This document shows, piece after piece, positions 17,091 to 25,905 of a DNA stretch of 49,350 bases. Made by a program: the position numbers and the translations under genes. Below the pieces are notes generated by a model. That model was not told where the DNA came from. It searched no databases and saw nothing but the letters and a program-made list of their open reading frames with translations. How positions within the stretch are numbered: the first letter of the stretch is position 1; the number at the start of each line of letters is the position of its first letter. Source of the stretch: an uncultured Pirellula sp. (GTDB lineage: Bacteria; Planctomycetota; Planctomycetia; Pirellulales; Pirellulaceae); contig CAITIE010000154.1 in assembly GCA_903892355.1 (NCBI GenBank), forward strand, positions 1-49,350. The letters run 5' to 3'.

Positions 17091-18377
17091 ATGCGTCGTA
17101 TCGGTATTGGTTTATTGACTCTCGGATGCTGTGCGGTTGGATCCTTTGTTGGACTCGAGTCGCAGTCCTACGCTCAGTCTTTTGGAACGGAACTCCACAA
17201 CACATTGATGCCAGCGTCGGGTGGCATGGGTGGGGTGAGCATTGCTCGTCCACAGGACTTGACGAGCGCCATCAACGGCAATCCGGCGTCGTTGACGCAG
17301 TATCGCGGAACCCAATTCCTTTTTGGAGGCGCGTGGGCCGATCCGAACATTCATTTGACGCAGACGTCGGGAATTCCTGTCGGTTCGCCGGACCCTTTGC
17401 TAGGTTCCTTTTCTGCTAAATCGACAGCGCCAGGTTCGCCCATGGCCAACATCGGAGTGACCCAAGACATCGATGAACTGGGATTACCTGTAACTATCGG
17501 AGTTGCATTTGTTTCTGCCGCCGGCGGGGCCGTGGACTTCCGCCAAGTTCCGGCTAGCCGCGGCACCAACTCCGCATTGAGCGTCTTTAGCCTTCCTGTC
17601 TCGGTCGGTGCGGATTTGACCGACCGTTGGTCCATTGGGACGAGTGTGGCACTGGGAATCGCTCTTTACAACGGCCCATTCCTAGGTACCAGCAGTATGA
17701 CGCCTGATTATGCGTTGCGGGGAACCCTCGGTACCAATTATTTGTTGACCGAAAAAACGACCGTGGGGGCTTATTATCAAACCCAACAATCGTACACCTT
17801 CGACAATGCATTCATCGTCGATTACGGCGGAACTCGCTTGGTGAGCGATGTCGCGATGGATCTGCCCCAAAACATCGGCTTCGGGGTTGCCAACACATCG
17901 CTCATGGATGGCAATTTGCTGCTCGGCGTCGACGTACTGTACAAGCTTTGGGATCAAGCATCGATGTACGATGTTTTGTACGACAACCAGTGGGTCGTGC
18001 AATTGGGAAGCCAGTTAACTCGAGGCAAAGTCAAATGGCGAACGGGATACGTATGGGCTGAGAACCCCATCGATAACAATCCAGCGATCAATATTGGTGG
18101 TGTCGTACAACCCGGTGGGGTTCCAGCGGTTCGATACACCCAAGGTCTGCTCGCGGTGACCAGCCAACATCGCCTTACCGGCGGTGTGGGAATTGTCGAC
18201 CTCCTACCCGGAATCGACGCAGACGTGATGGGTGGCGGTATGTTCCATTCGAGCCAACAGTTGGGTGACTACACCAACACGTCCATCTCGAGCTACTGGC
18301 TCGGGTTCGGATTGACTTGGAGATTCAATCGCGGATCGTGTGAGAAGCTACCCGCGCCCGAGCGATGGTCGAATTAG
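17091..18377 (+). CDS. FadL/OmpP1-type outer membrane protein
   Basis: A 428-aa predicted beta-barrel of the OmpP1/FadL/TodX family, which carries hydrophobic molecules such as long-chain fatty acids across the outer membrane. There is a signal peptide of about 29 residues ending SYA-Q. The N-terminal hatch-like segment ASGGMGGVSIARPQDLTSAINGNPASL matches the conserved GxGxAxxA...NPAxL pattern. The rest alternates polar and apolar residues, and the barrel-closing end reads SSYWLGFGLTWRF followed by a short polar tail. A strong Shine-Dalgarno, unusual for this window, suggests high expression. The substrate is not known. Confidence 0.82.
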   Translation: MRRIGIGLLTLGCCAVGSFVGLESQSYAQSFGTELHNTLMPASGGMGGVSIARPQDLTSAINGNPASLTQYRGTQFLFGGAWADPNIHLTQTSGIPVGSPDPLLGSFSAKSTAPGSPMANIGVTQDIDELGLPVTIGVAFVSAAGGAVDFRQVPASRGTNSALSVFSLPVSVGADLTDRWSIGTSVALGIALYNGPFLGTSSMTPDYALRGTLGTNYLLTEKTTVGAYYQTQQSYTFDNAFIVDYGGTRLVSDVAMDLPQNIGFGVANTSLMDGNLLLGVDVLYKLWDQASMYDVLYDNQWVVQLGSQLTRGKVKWRTGYVWAENPIDNNPAINIGGVVQPGGVPAVRYTQGLLAVTSQHRLTGGVGIVDLLPGIDADVMGGGMFHSSQQLGDYTNTSISSYWLGFGLTWRFNRGSCEKLPAPERWSN

Positions 18378-18402
18378 TCGACCGTAACACCCGAGCGGTC
18401 GA
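18378..18402. terminator. Bidirectional hairpin between convergent genes
   Basis: TCGACCG (18378-18384), an 11-nt loop, CGGTCGA (18396-18402): a perfect 7-bp stem directly after the fadL-type stop codon and 9 nt before the end of the convergent beta-propeller gene. There is no U-run on either side, so termination would be inefficient or Rho-assisted. Confidence 0.45.
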
Positions 18403-18410
18403 GCGGACCA

Positions 18411-19685
18411 CTAATTTCCAAAGCAATACAGATGGTTTTCACCCCGAATCAGGACTTGTTCTCCCAGGGGTATAGGGGAGCCGATAACCGGCTCCCCCAG
18501 GTTCGTTTCGGACAGTACTTCAAAACCGTTTGAGTTCATCCGACCGACAAAAACGATCCCGTCTTCTCGCGGTGCGTAGACTTTGTCCCCAGCGATCAAA
18601 GGGGACGAGTAAAAGTTCGAGCGACCTTTTGGAAAGGCACCTTTCCAATTCGTTTTCCCGGTCTTGGGTTCAACGCTTTCGACCTCACCTTGGTCCCGCA
18701 CCAATATGACCTGTCCTTTGTAGATGGATGGCGACGGAACAAAGGTTCCGACGTCATCCCGTTTCCAAGCGTGATTGGTTGCGGTAGTGTCCCCATTGCC
18801 CTCCAGTTTGATTCCGTGCAGTCGGGGGATTCCTCGGTCGTTGCGACCATAGGCAATGATCACCGTATTATCGGCGATAACGGGTGTTGCTATCGCAGGC
18901 CACAATTGCGCACCATCCGGATTGAAATCACCGCACGACCACGTCACTTCACCGTTGGATGCGTCGTGGATCGTGACATGCTCGGCCCCCCAGACCAGGA
19001 TCGATTCTTTGCCTTGGTAGTTGATGACCAGAGGCGTGGAGTACCCGTGATCGCATTCGGTGGGAACTTTGTAGTTGCGTGCGACCTTCCAGACCAACTC
19101 CCCTGTTTTCTTGTCAAAAGCGGCAAGCCACGATTCCCCCTGATGCATTCTCGTCATCACAACGTACTTTTGCGTCAATACCGGAGATGTGCCATGATCC
19201 CAAAACAAAGTATCTTTGCCGTACATGGCAACCAAGTTCATCTGCCACAAGACTTTCCCTTGCAAGTCTAACGCAGCAAACGTGCCGCTCTTGAAGTAAA
19301 CGAATACCGAATCACCGTCGGTGACTGGTGAGGCATTGCTACCCGAGCCGTTGCGATGCTTACCAGCATCTTCAGCATCGAAACGCGTTATCCATTTCTG
19401 TTTGCCTTGCGTGTCGATGCACAACACGGAATCTTTACCTTCGGAAGGTGCCGTGAGGAAAATATTTTCGCCCAGCAGAATGGGAGTCGAACACCCTTTG
19501 CCGGGCAAATCCGCTTTCCACTTCAGATGCTTTGCGTCGACGGAATCGGGGAAATTACCACTCTCCACACTCCCATGTCCGTGTGGACCACGCCACGCTC
19601 GCCAGTCCCATTTTGTTTCCGCGGAAACGGGCATGCACAGGAGTGAGGAAGCAAGAACAAACGAGGTAAGATACTTTCGATTCAT
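18411..19685 (-). CDS. Secreted PQQ-type beta-propeller protein (BamB-like)
   Basis: A 424-aa exported protein with signal peptide MNRKYLTSFVLASSLLCMPVSA and repeated PQQ-like blades (GKVLWQMNL, GELVWKVAR, GEVTWSCGD, GKTNWKGAF), forming one beta-propeller. It opens with WRAWRGPHGHG, common to planctomycete outer membrane protein assembly factor BamB-like proteins. No lipobox or dehydrogenase residues are evident, so it is probably a binding or scaffold protein rather than a quinoprotein enzyme. The start at 19685 is preferred over an ATG three codons earlier because it gives a normal signal peptide. It ends convergently with the FadL-type gene. Confidence 0.85.
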   Translation of the reverse strand: MNRKYLTSFVLASSLLCMPVSAETKWDWRAWRGPHGHGSVESGNFPDSVDAKHLKWKADLPGKGCSTPILLGENIFLTAPSEGKDSVLCIDTQGKQKWITRFDAEDAGKHRNGSGSNASPVTDGDSVFVYFKSGTFAALDLQGKVLWQMNLVAMYGKDTLFWDHGTSPVLTQKYVVMTRMHQGESWLAAFDKKTGELVWKVARNYKVPTECDHGYSTPLVINYQGKESILVWGAEHVTIHDASNGEVTWSCGDFNPDGAQLWPAIATPVIADNTVIIAYGRNDRGIPRLHGIKLEGNGDTTATNHAWKRDDVGTFVPSPSIYKGQVILVRDQGEVESVEPKTGKTNWKGAFPKGRSNFYSSPLIAGDKVYAPREDGIVFVGRMNSNGFEVLSETNLGEPVIGSPIPLGEQVLIRGENHLYCFGN

Positions 19686-20021
19686 GGTTACCAATCAACA
19701 TCACAACGCGAGGCTAGAGGTCGGTTAAAACTTCCCCTAGTATACCAACAATGCAATACCATGGTTGTTAACGCTGTATCCCGGATCAAGGCAGTCAGGT
19801 CGGCAAGCATTTTTGGGAGAGCCATCCCTCTGGGCAAAGCGATGTTGGGAGCGGTACACGTCCTTCTTTGCCAATCTTGAGCAAGGTTAATCCTTGATCT
19901 AGGTACACCGTCAAATACTCGGTTCGCACGATGTTCGGGCACTCCCCGTTTCCTCTGGCAAACGGTGCCTGGGGGCGCATTCTATCGAGCCTATTCATTA
20001 CCGGGGAGACGGACCAAAAGA
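19686..20021. other. Intergenic region behind the halogenase gene
   Basis: 336 nt. It contains one possible small gene (19795-19998, listed separately) and a short inverted repeat CAAGG-TTAAT-CCTTG at 19882-19896. No clear terminator or promoter was found for the flanking genes. Confidence 0.4.
19795..19998 (-). CDS. Possible small peptide downstream of the halogenase
   Basis: A 67-codon frame from ATG 19998, or 76 codons from a TTG at 20025 that overlaps the halogenase stop. It has no recognised family, no signal peptide and no Shine-Dalgarno. The C-terminus, SLCPEGWLSQKCLPT, has two cysteines flanking a tryptophan. Its position right behind a Trp-type halogenase gene is the only reason to list it; a chance frame of this length is quite possible. 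Confidence 0.22.
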   Translation of the reverse strand: MNRLDRMRPQAPFARGNGECPNIVRTEYLTVYLDQGLTLLKIGKEGRVPLPTSLCPEGWLSQKCLPT

Positions 20022-21773
20022 TCAACGAAATTTAGTTGGGCCAGAACGCTCGGTGTAAACGATTTCGCCTTCGTCTGGAGTCTTCATGGAAAGCACATGT
20101 CGCCCGGGCGTGCGCGATACTCGAACCCAACCCTGCGCGACGAGGGTCTCCAAGCACTGCATCGATTGATTCCAAGCGTGCTTTCGCCCCATAGGATCTT
20201 GAATCAATTGTGCGATCGAACGCTGGAGAGCTGCAACAATCTCTTCGACGTAGCGATATTGCTGAAGGATGGTGAAGATCTGGAGGTAATAGCCGGTCAA
20301 TGGGAGCCTGGCTTCGTTCTTCACTAGCATCGGAACATTCATCACCTCGCCGGCTATCGGATTCGCCATGCTCTCGCGCTTAGCTCCTTCGATATCCAAA
20401 TCGAAGGTGTTCATTCCATCGATCAAGTAAACTACGTCGTCAGATTCTGCGTGGGAGAATCTTTTCTGGACAGACTTTACCCCCGACAGTCCCAACCCTC
20501 CGATCACGAATTGGCCAGGTATATCATCGATACCTCCATGGCTTAACCATCGGAATGCGTCTTGTGGGCTCATGTTGAGCCCAGACTGGGCAGCGATCAC
20601 GGCGCAATTGTCCAGGACGTCGGTGAATAATCCATTCGCGGAATACCAATACTCTGCGAATTTCATATGCTGACGAACCCGCCGTGATTGCGTGGCATGA
20701 TACTGATCTCGCAACCATTGGGCGTCTTTAACGCCACGCTCTAAATCGAGGATCGTGTATGCACAATGCTCGGCACAGGTATGCGTGAGCGTTAATCCCG
20801 CAGCTAAGATTGGATCCGCGAAACCGAGCGACTCTCCCACGAGAAACCAATTTTCACCGCATGATTCCTTGGAGACATACGACCAATCGGTCGTGGTCGA
20901 AACAGTACCTGTAGATTGTGCCGTTTTTAGCAAGCTTGAGATTTGGGGATGGGCACTCAAGGTCTGATGATAGAGTACCTCAGGCTTTAAACCACTTGCC
21001 TTGAAATACTCCGCGTTGCACACCACCCCAACACTCGTACGATGATCCGAGAGTACGATGTACCAAATCCATCCAAAGCCTACGCTCCGAATCATGACCC
21101 GCATCGTTCCCTTTTCCAGCAGATGCACATTAAGGTTCTCAGCCGACCAATAATCCCAAAAAGCCACGTTCTTCAGCAACGTCGGCACCTCGACCTCGAC
21201 ACCCAGTTGCCTGCGAAGGATGGCGTTGTTCCCGCTGGCATCCACGTAATAGCGTGCGGTGATCTCTTCGCCATTCTCGAGCACCAAGCGGTCGACCCTT
21301 TTGCGCGCGGTTTCCCCCAATGACGAACACTCGCATCGAACACCCGTAACCCGCGACGGCTGGACAACACGCACGCCTAAACTTTTTGCATGGTCAAGCA
21401 GAATCGCGTCGTATCGTGACCGATCGACTTGGAACGCGACCTGCTTTCGCCAACCTTCGTACGCTCCAGGCCTTGATGTATCTCCGATTTCAGAATCTGG
21501 AATAAAGCCAAAGACCCATGGCTCCATGGTTTTCCCCCACGTATAACTCGCTCCGAGCTTGATGGGGAACCCGGCAGCTTCGACTTTTTCCCATGCTCCC
21601 ATTTCGTGCAAGACGGCGGACGTCGGTGGCAATTGGCTCTCACCCACATGATCGCGAGGAAAGGATTCCTTCTCGAAAATACAAACATCCAAACTCGGCG
21701 AATACTTTTTGAGCAGTGAAGCCAGTGTCGTTCCGCCTGGACCTCCGCCAACAATCGCGACATCGCAACTCAT
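20022..21773 (-). CDS. Flavin-dependent halogenase-like monooxygenase
   Basis: A 583-aa FAD enzyme of the flavin-dependent halogenase / geranylgeranyl-reductase-like group. Seen: the FAD motif VAIVGGGPGG (residues 6-15), FPRDHVGESQLPP (38-50) and a candidate catalytic lysine K72 in IKLGASYTWG, as in phenol-type halogenases. Also present are GFGWIWYIV, a version of the halogenase W-x-W-x-I-P motif with Val for Pro, and FADPILAAGLTL. These favour a halogenase over a simple reductase. The last ~90 residues (YLQIFTILQQYRYVEEIVAAL ... CLETLVAQGWV) look like a winged-helix/PqqD-like domain (inference). The start lies 4 nt after the pepT stop, so the two are co-transcribed; a longer start at 21809 would overlap pepT. 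Confidence 0.82.
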   Translation of the reverse strand: MSCDVAIVGGGPGGTTLASLLKKYSPSLDVCIFEKESFPRDHVGESQLPPTSAVLHEMGAWEKVEAAGFPIKLGASYTWGKTMEPWVFGFIPDSEIGDTSRPGAYEGWRKQVAFQVDRSRYDAILLDHAKSLGVRVVQPSRVTGVRCECSSLGETARKRVDRLVLENGEEITARYYVDASGNNAILRRQLGVEVEVPTLLKNVAFWDYWSAENLNVHLLEKGTMRVMIRSVGFGWIWYIVLSDHRTSVGVVCNAEYFKASGLKPEVLYHQTLSAHPQISSLLKTAQSTGTVSTTTDWSYVSKESCGENWFLVGESLGFADPILAAGLTLTHTCAEHCAYTILDLERGVKDAQWLRDQYHATQSRRVRQHMKFAEYWYSANGLFTDVLDNCAVIAAQSGLNMSPQDAFRWLSHGGIDDIPGQFVIGGLGLSGVKSVQKRFSHAESDDVVYLIDGMNTFDLDIEGAKRESMANPIAGEVMNVPMLVKNEARLPLTGYYLQIFTILQQYRYVEEIVAALQRSIAQLIQDPMGRKHAWNQSMQCLETLVAQGWVRVSRTPGRHVLSMKTPDEGEIVYTERSGPTKFR

Positions 21774-21777
21774 TCGC

Positions 21778-23031
21778 CTAGGACCTTCCAAACTGCTGCC
21801 AAAGATCAACCAACACGACCGCTTGTTTGACAGCGATTTCCATTTCGCTCAACGAAGCGAATTCCTTGCAGGAATGAATGTTGTACTGACCGACTGAGAG
21901 GTTGGGGGTCGGCAATCCCTTCTGTGTCATCAAAGCACCGTCCGTCCCGCCTCGAATCGATGCACGTGTTGGCGTAATCCCGATATGGTGAAATGCTCTC
22001 TCGGCCAGATCCGCCGCAACCGGAAACTGCTTGAGCCGATCCGCCATATTCCGGTATTGCTCTACAATTTCGAGATGCACCGACAGTCGCGGTTCGTCTT
22101 TACAGACTTCCGCAGCGATGCTGCGCAACCGATCCGCATACTCCGTAAGTTTTGCCGTATCAAAGTCTCTAAGGATCAGCTGCACCATCGCCTCTGCGAC
22201 CGACCCATGCAGGACATACGGGTGCATGAACCCGTCGCGGCCATCGGTTGTTTCGGGCGATAACGACTCAGACGGAAGCATCGCAACGAATTTACTCGCA
22301 GCGCGAATCGCATTGACCATGCGCCCTTTGCCAATCGACGGATGGATGTTGTATCCAGTGAATTTTACGGTCGCCATATCCGCAGAAAATGTCTCGACAT
22401 CGATGATTCCAGAGCCACCACCATCCAACGTGTAGCCAGCGATCGCATCGGCTCGTTGCATGTCGACAAACTTCGTTCCACGTCCGATCTCTTCGTCGCA
22501 TGTAAAAAGAATCCGAACAGGGCCATGCGGTAAATGCGGATTCTCCATCAAATGATGAGCCAACTCCATGATGGCGGCGACACCCGCTTTGTCATCGCCA
22601 CCTAGCAACGTCTTGCCGTCGGTGGTGATCAGCGTGTGCCCCAAAAGCTTTGCGAGCTCGGGCGTGTCCTGCTCACGGATAATATCCCCGGAAAGCAGCG
22701 GAATATCTCCTCCTTCGTAACACTCGATCACCTGCGGTTTGCAATGATCCCCAGGAGCCTCTGGCGACGTATCGAGATGCGCATTGAACAGTATTGTTGG
22801 TACGGGACCGGGTACGGTGGCAGGGATCGTACCCCATACCAACCCATGATCGTCCTGCAGTGCATCCTCAATTCCCATCTCACGCAGTTGATCCACCAGC
22901 ATCTGGCCGAGCAACCACTGCCCGCGGCTGCTTGGGTAGTCGTTGGTATTCGGATCGGCCGTCGTCCCGACGCGCACGTACTTCAAAAACCGATCCAACA
23001 ATCGGTCGCGGTTGATTAGCTTTGAGGACAT
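21778..23031 (-). CDS. pepT: Peptidase T (tripeptide aminopeptidase)
   Basis: A 417-aa M20 zinc aminopeptidase that releases the N-terminal residue of tripeptides in the cytoplasm. The zinc ligands are recognisable in order: FNAHLDTSPE, LLGGDDKAGVAAIMEL, FTCDEEIGRG, YTLDGGG and a C-terminal HSCKEFAS. The dimerisation domain (KFTGYNIHPSIGKGRMVNAI) is present. The start at 23031 (MSSKLINRDRLL) is chosen over 23058 because GGAG lies about 11 nt before it and the longer version has no ribosome-binding signal. It is followed 4 nt later by the halogenase-like gene, an unusual partner for this housekeeping enzyme. Confidence 0.94.
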   Translation of the reverse strand: MSSKLINRDRLLDRFLKYVRVGTTADPNTNDYPSSRGQWLLGQMLVDQLREMGIEDALQDDHGLVWGTIPATVPGPVPTILFNAHLDTSPEAPGDHCKPQVIECYEGGDIPLLSGDIIREQDTPELAKLLGHTLITTDGKTLLGGDDKAGVAAIMELAHHLMENPHLPHGPVRILFTCDEEIGRGTKFVDMQRADAIAGYTLDGGGSGIIDVETFSADMATVKFTGYNIHPSIGKGRMVNAIRAASKFVAMLPSESLSPETTDGRDGFMHPYVLHGSVAEAMVQLILRDFDTAKLTEYADRLRSIAAEVCKDEPRLSVHLEIVEQYRNMADRLKQFPVAADLAERAFHHIGITPTRASIRGGTDGALMTQKGLPTPNLSVGQYNIHSCKEFASLSEMEIAVKQAVVLVDLWQQFGRS

Positions 23032-23113
23032 GCGTTGAATATCTCCGTGTGTCGCCATTCGAGGTAGAGCGTTTAGCCGACTGCAGTTCGTTTACCTGCC
23101 ATTGAGGGGCTGA

Positions 23114-23174
23114 TGCTGGGCCGTTCTTCGGCAGTGTTACTAGGCCGTTCTTCGGCAATGGTGCTGGGCCGTTT
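23114..23174. repeat. 24-bp direct repeat with internal palindrome
   Basis: The core GGCCGTTCTTCGGCARTG occurs at 23119-23136 and 23143-23160 (period 24), with a third partial copy GGCCGTTT from 23167. Each full copy contains GCCG-TTCTT-CGGC, a potential 4-bp hairpin. The array fills the space between the small HExxH gene and pepT. Confidence 0.85.
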
Positions 23175-23238
23175 AGGGATCAGCTGCAATTCGGTTTGAA
23201 CCCGCAGTATTGTAGCAGGTCGCCTTCTCGTTATCGGC

Positions 23239-23640
23239 CTAACCTTTTTCACGAGCTTCGACTTCGAATGGGTTATCCCAGTATGCGTCTCGCCTCCGCA
23301 TTCGTTGCCAAAGTCCCGCCAAAAGGTACGCAGGGACAAACGCAGGTCCCCAGCGTTCGTATTGCTGCACGTGGACCCACTCGTGCTCCCACGTTGAGAA
23401 GAAGGTGTCTTCCGACGTCGCCAAGATCGCATGCCCCAGGGTCAGTGCGGCAGCACCGCCAGGGATGGGAACCAACCTGAGGATCCGCTCCACCCCAGGC
23501 CCGACCACACCGATGGTGCCGCGGTACCGGATGATATTCCTCGTTCCCAAAAACGGGATCCAGTAGACACCCAATCCCAATAGGGTGTACGGGCAAGCCC
23601 AAACGTGGCGAAGAACCAAGCTGAACCGTTGCCCAATCAC
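23239..23640 (-). CDS. Small membrane protein with HExxH motif
   Basis: A 133-aa protein of unknown function. An N-terminal hydrophobic stretch (CPYTLLGLGVYWIPFLG) precedes HEWVH (residues about 85-89) in WEHEWVHVQQYERWGPAFVPAYL, and the C-terminus carries DNPFEVEA. HExxH plus a downstream Glu is the ligand set of gluzincin metallopeptidases, so a small zinc peptidase is possible, but no activity can be claimed. It starts with GTG immediately after the rseP stop (TAA-GTG), which implies translational coupling to the site-2 protease. No signal peptide cleavage site is evident. Confidence 0.78.
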   Translation of the reverse strand: MIGQRFSLVLRHVWACPYTLLGLGVYWIPFLGTRNIIRYRGTIGVVGPGVERILRLVPIPGGAAALTLGHAILATSEDTFFSTWEHEWVHVQQYERWGPAFVPAYLLAGLWQRMRRRDAYWDNPFEVEAREKG

Positions 23641-25905
23641 TTAACCGCCAAAGTAACGCGACAAATGGATGTAGTCATTAAAAATCGCCCATGCCATGAG
23701 ACTCAGCAATCCGATGACTCCGCCAAGCGTCAATTTCATTTGCAGCTCTTCATCGATCGGACGTCCTAATACCGCTTCGGCGATCAAGAAGATCATGTGC
23801 CCTCCATCGAGTGCCGGTATTGGCAGGAAATTCACGATGGCCAAATTGGCGCTCAACAGAGTCAAGAACATGAGCAAGGGAGAGATGCCTTGCGAAGCAG
23901 CATCGGTCGCTTGCACAGCGATCGTACCAGGCCCACCGATGGCGTTGAATGCTTTACCGGTGACCAGCAATTGCAGGAACTCAAGCACATCGCCGAGACG
24001 CCGCCAAATCTCACCGACACCTCGGCGTAGACTATCCAGCAAGCTATGGGCGATGTAGGTCTTTTTGAAGGGCTCGAGGGCCAATCCTCGGTCGGGCCAA
24101 TGCCACTTTGAGTCGACGGCGATACTGGACTCACTCGCTTCGACCTTGGAATCTCTCTCGACGTAGACCGCAACCGGCAATCCCTCTGGCATCAGCTGGG
24201 CCAACTCGAAGAAGAATTGGATGCTGTGTGCCGAGTCGACGGGGATCTTCTCCAAAAGCGACTTGGAGTCGATGACTTCCTTGTAGTAGGCTTTTTCTTT
24301 CTCGGTGCGAGGGATGAACTGCATTTGCGCGATGGTATCCCCCGCCTTGAGACCATTCTTCTCGGCAGTGGATCCTTCGATCACGCTTTGGACGACATTG
24401 GACGCCTTGTAAACCAATCCGGACCCGGGGAGTTCGAAACCTGACGGGGTGAACAGCGAGATTGTGTTGATGATTTGAAAGGTCTTTGGAACTGTCCACT
24501 TTAGAGTGATCTTTTTACTGGAACTCGCATCCGCTCCAAAACTTGCGTCTTCCGATTGCGACTCTGCATTCCCGTTTTGCGGAGCTGCTGATTTCTTCTG
24601 CAACTCGAGATCGACTTCCTTCCCCGCGAAGCTTGCGACTAGGAGAGGCAAGGTCAGCGCATCCTCGATCGGCTGTCCGTTGAACTTGACCAACTGATCT
24701 CCTGGCTCAGCACCTGCGGCTGCGGCGATCGAATCGATCGCGATCGCCGTGACTCCTTCGACGGCGAATCGAAGCCCGAAATTCTTGAGCCTGACCGGAG
24801 CGATGGGGACATCCACGGCTTTGGTATTACCATCGGCACTTCGCTCGACCTGCAGCGTCACCGTCTCGCTGGCCTTCGGATGGAGCAATTCCTCGAGTTG
24901 GTACCCCATCGGTACATCGCTGTAGGGATTGGTGCCGAGTTTCGTGCCATCAATGCCAACAATCACATCACCCGGTTCGAGCGCCCCGAGCTGTAGATCT
25001 TGTTCGCGGATATGACGATCAAACGCGAATTTCTTTGTGAGTTTGGTAGTGCTGGCTGCGCGGATCCCCAGGGTCAGTAACTTGATTTTTGCATCAGGAG
25101 CCGAGTGTGCAGTTGTCCCTAGGATTTGCAAATAGGTTTGTTTACCATCCCGTTCGTAAGCCACTTCTACCGGCGCCTTGGAATCGCGAATACCGCTAAG
25201 CGCAACTTTTTGGCGCATGTCGTTGAAGGAAAGTTGGTCGTCATTGACTGAGGCCACTTGTACGATCTTGTCCCCAGCTTGAATGCCGGATTTCCAAGCT
25301 GGATCGCCGGGGATAACCTCACCGATCACGGCTGGGTCGTACGGAACTCCCAACTTGAACGCCATGGCAGCCATGAGCACTCCGAAAATGAGGTTCATGA
25401 TTACGCCAGCGCTGATAATGATCATCCGTGCAAACACGGGCTTGGCCGGATACGACCGCGGATCGAGTTTGATTCGACTGGGGTCATCGGACGGTGCATT
25501 CGGATTCTCAGTGCGGATACGCTCAGCTTCCTCTTTGAGCCTTCGAGGATCGTCGTCTTGACCGAGCATCTTCACATACCCACCGAGTGGAATCATGCCG
25601 ATGCCGTACTCGGTCTCTCCCCATTGGAAGTGCAAGAGCTTGGATGGGAGCTTCAGCGGCCCGATCTTGATGGGCACATCAAAGCCGACGTAGAACTTTT
25701 CGCACTTTACTCCGAACAATTTCGCGGCGAGGAAATGCCCCAGTTCGTGCACGAAGATAACGAACCCCAAGCCGAGCGCGACCAATAGGATGTTGTAAAG
25801 TCGGCTGCTCCAGGTGGTTAACAAGGATGCTTCCGTCGCAGCGAAGATCCACGTGGATAAATCCAAGCAGAGGGTTGAGAGAGGGAAATCAACAGGTTCT
25901 AGCAT
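23641..25905 (-). CDS. rseP: Site-2 metalloprotease RseP (M50) with PDZ domains
   Basis: A 754-aa intramembrane zinc protease that cleaves membrane-spanning substrates such as anti-sigma factors. The first membrane helix carries the active site HELGH (H53, E54, H57). PDZ-like segments follow (PGDPAWKSGIQAGDKIV, LEPGDVIVGIDG, AEPGDQLVKFNG, TAEKNGLKAGDTIAQM), so up to four; Escherichia coli RseP has two and about 450 residues. The second catalytic motif NFLPIPALDGGHMIF and a last helix (LGGVIGLLSLMAWAIFNDYI) lie at the C-terminus. The start at 25905 overlaps the dxr stop (ATGCTAG, 7 nt). The dxr-rseP order is conserved in many bacteria. Confidence 0.94.
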   Translation of the reverse strand: MLEPVDFPLSTLCLDLSTWIFAATEASLLTTWSSRLYNILLVALGLGFVIFVHELGHFLAAKLFGVKCEKFYVGFDVPIKIGPLKLPSKLLHFQWGETEYGIGMIPLGGYVKMLGQDDDPRRLKEEAERIRTENPNAPSDDPSRIKLDPRSYPAKPVFARMIIISAGVIMNLIFGVLMAAMAFKLGVPYDPAVIGEVIPGDPAWKSGIQAGDKIVQVASVNDDQLSFNDMRQKVALSGIRDSKAPVEVAYERDGKQTYLQILGTTAHSAPDAKIKLLTLGIRAASTTKLTKKFAFDRHIREQDLQLGALEPGDVIVGIDGTKLGTNPYSDVPMGYQLEELLHPKASETVTLQVERSADGNTKAVDVPIAPVRLKNFGLRFAVEGVTAIAIDSIAAAAGAEPGDQLVKFNGQPIEDALTLPLLVASFAGKEVDLELQKKSAAPQNGNAESQSEDASFGADASSSKKITLKWTVPKTFQIINTISLFTPSGFELPGSGLVYKASNVVQSVIEGSTAEKNGLKAGDTIAQMQFIPRTEKEKAYYKEVIDSKSLLEKIPVDSAHSIQFFFELAQLMPEGLPVAVYVERDSKVEASESSIAVDSKWHWPDRGLALEPFKKTYIAHSLLDSLRRGVGEIWRRLGDVLEFLQLLVTGKAFNAIGGPGTIAVQATDAASQGISPLLMFLTLLSANLAIVNFLPIPALDGGHMIFLIAEAVLGRPIDEELQMKLTLGGVIGLLSLMAWAIFNDYIHLSRYFGG

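Noticed and set aside
23073-23432. Minus-strand frame with repeated ERPS codons over the 24-bp repeat
   Set aside because: It overlaps the HExxH gene in another frame, and the repeated residues merely reflect the DNA repeat.
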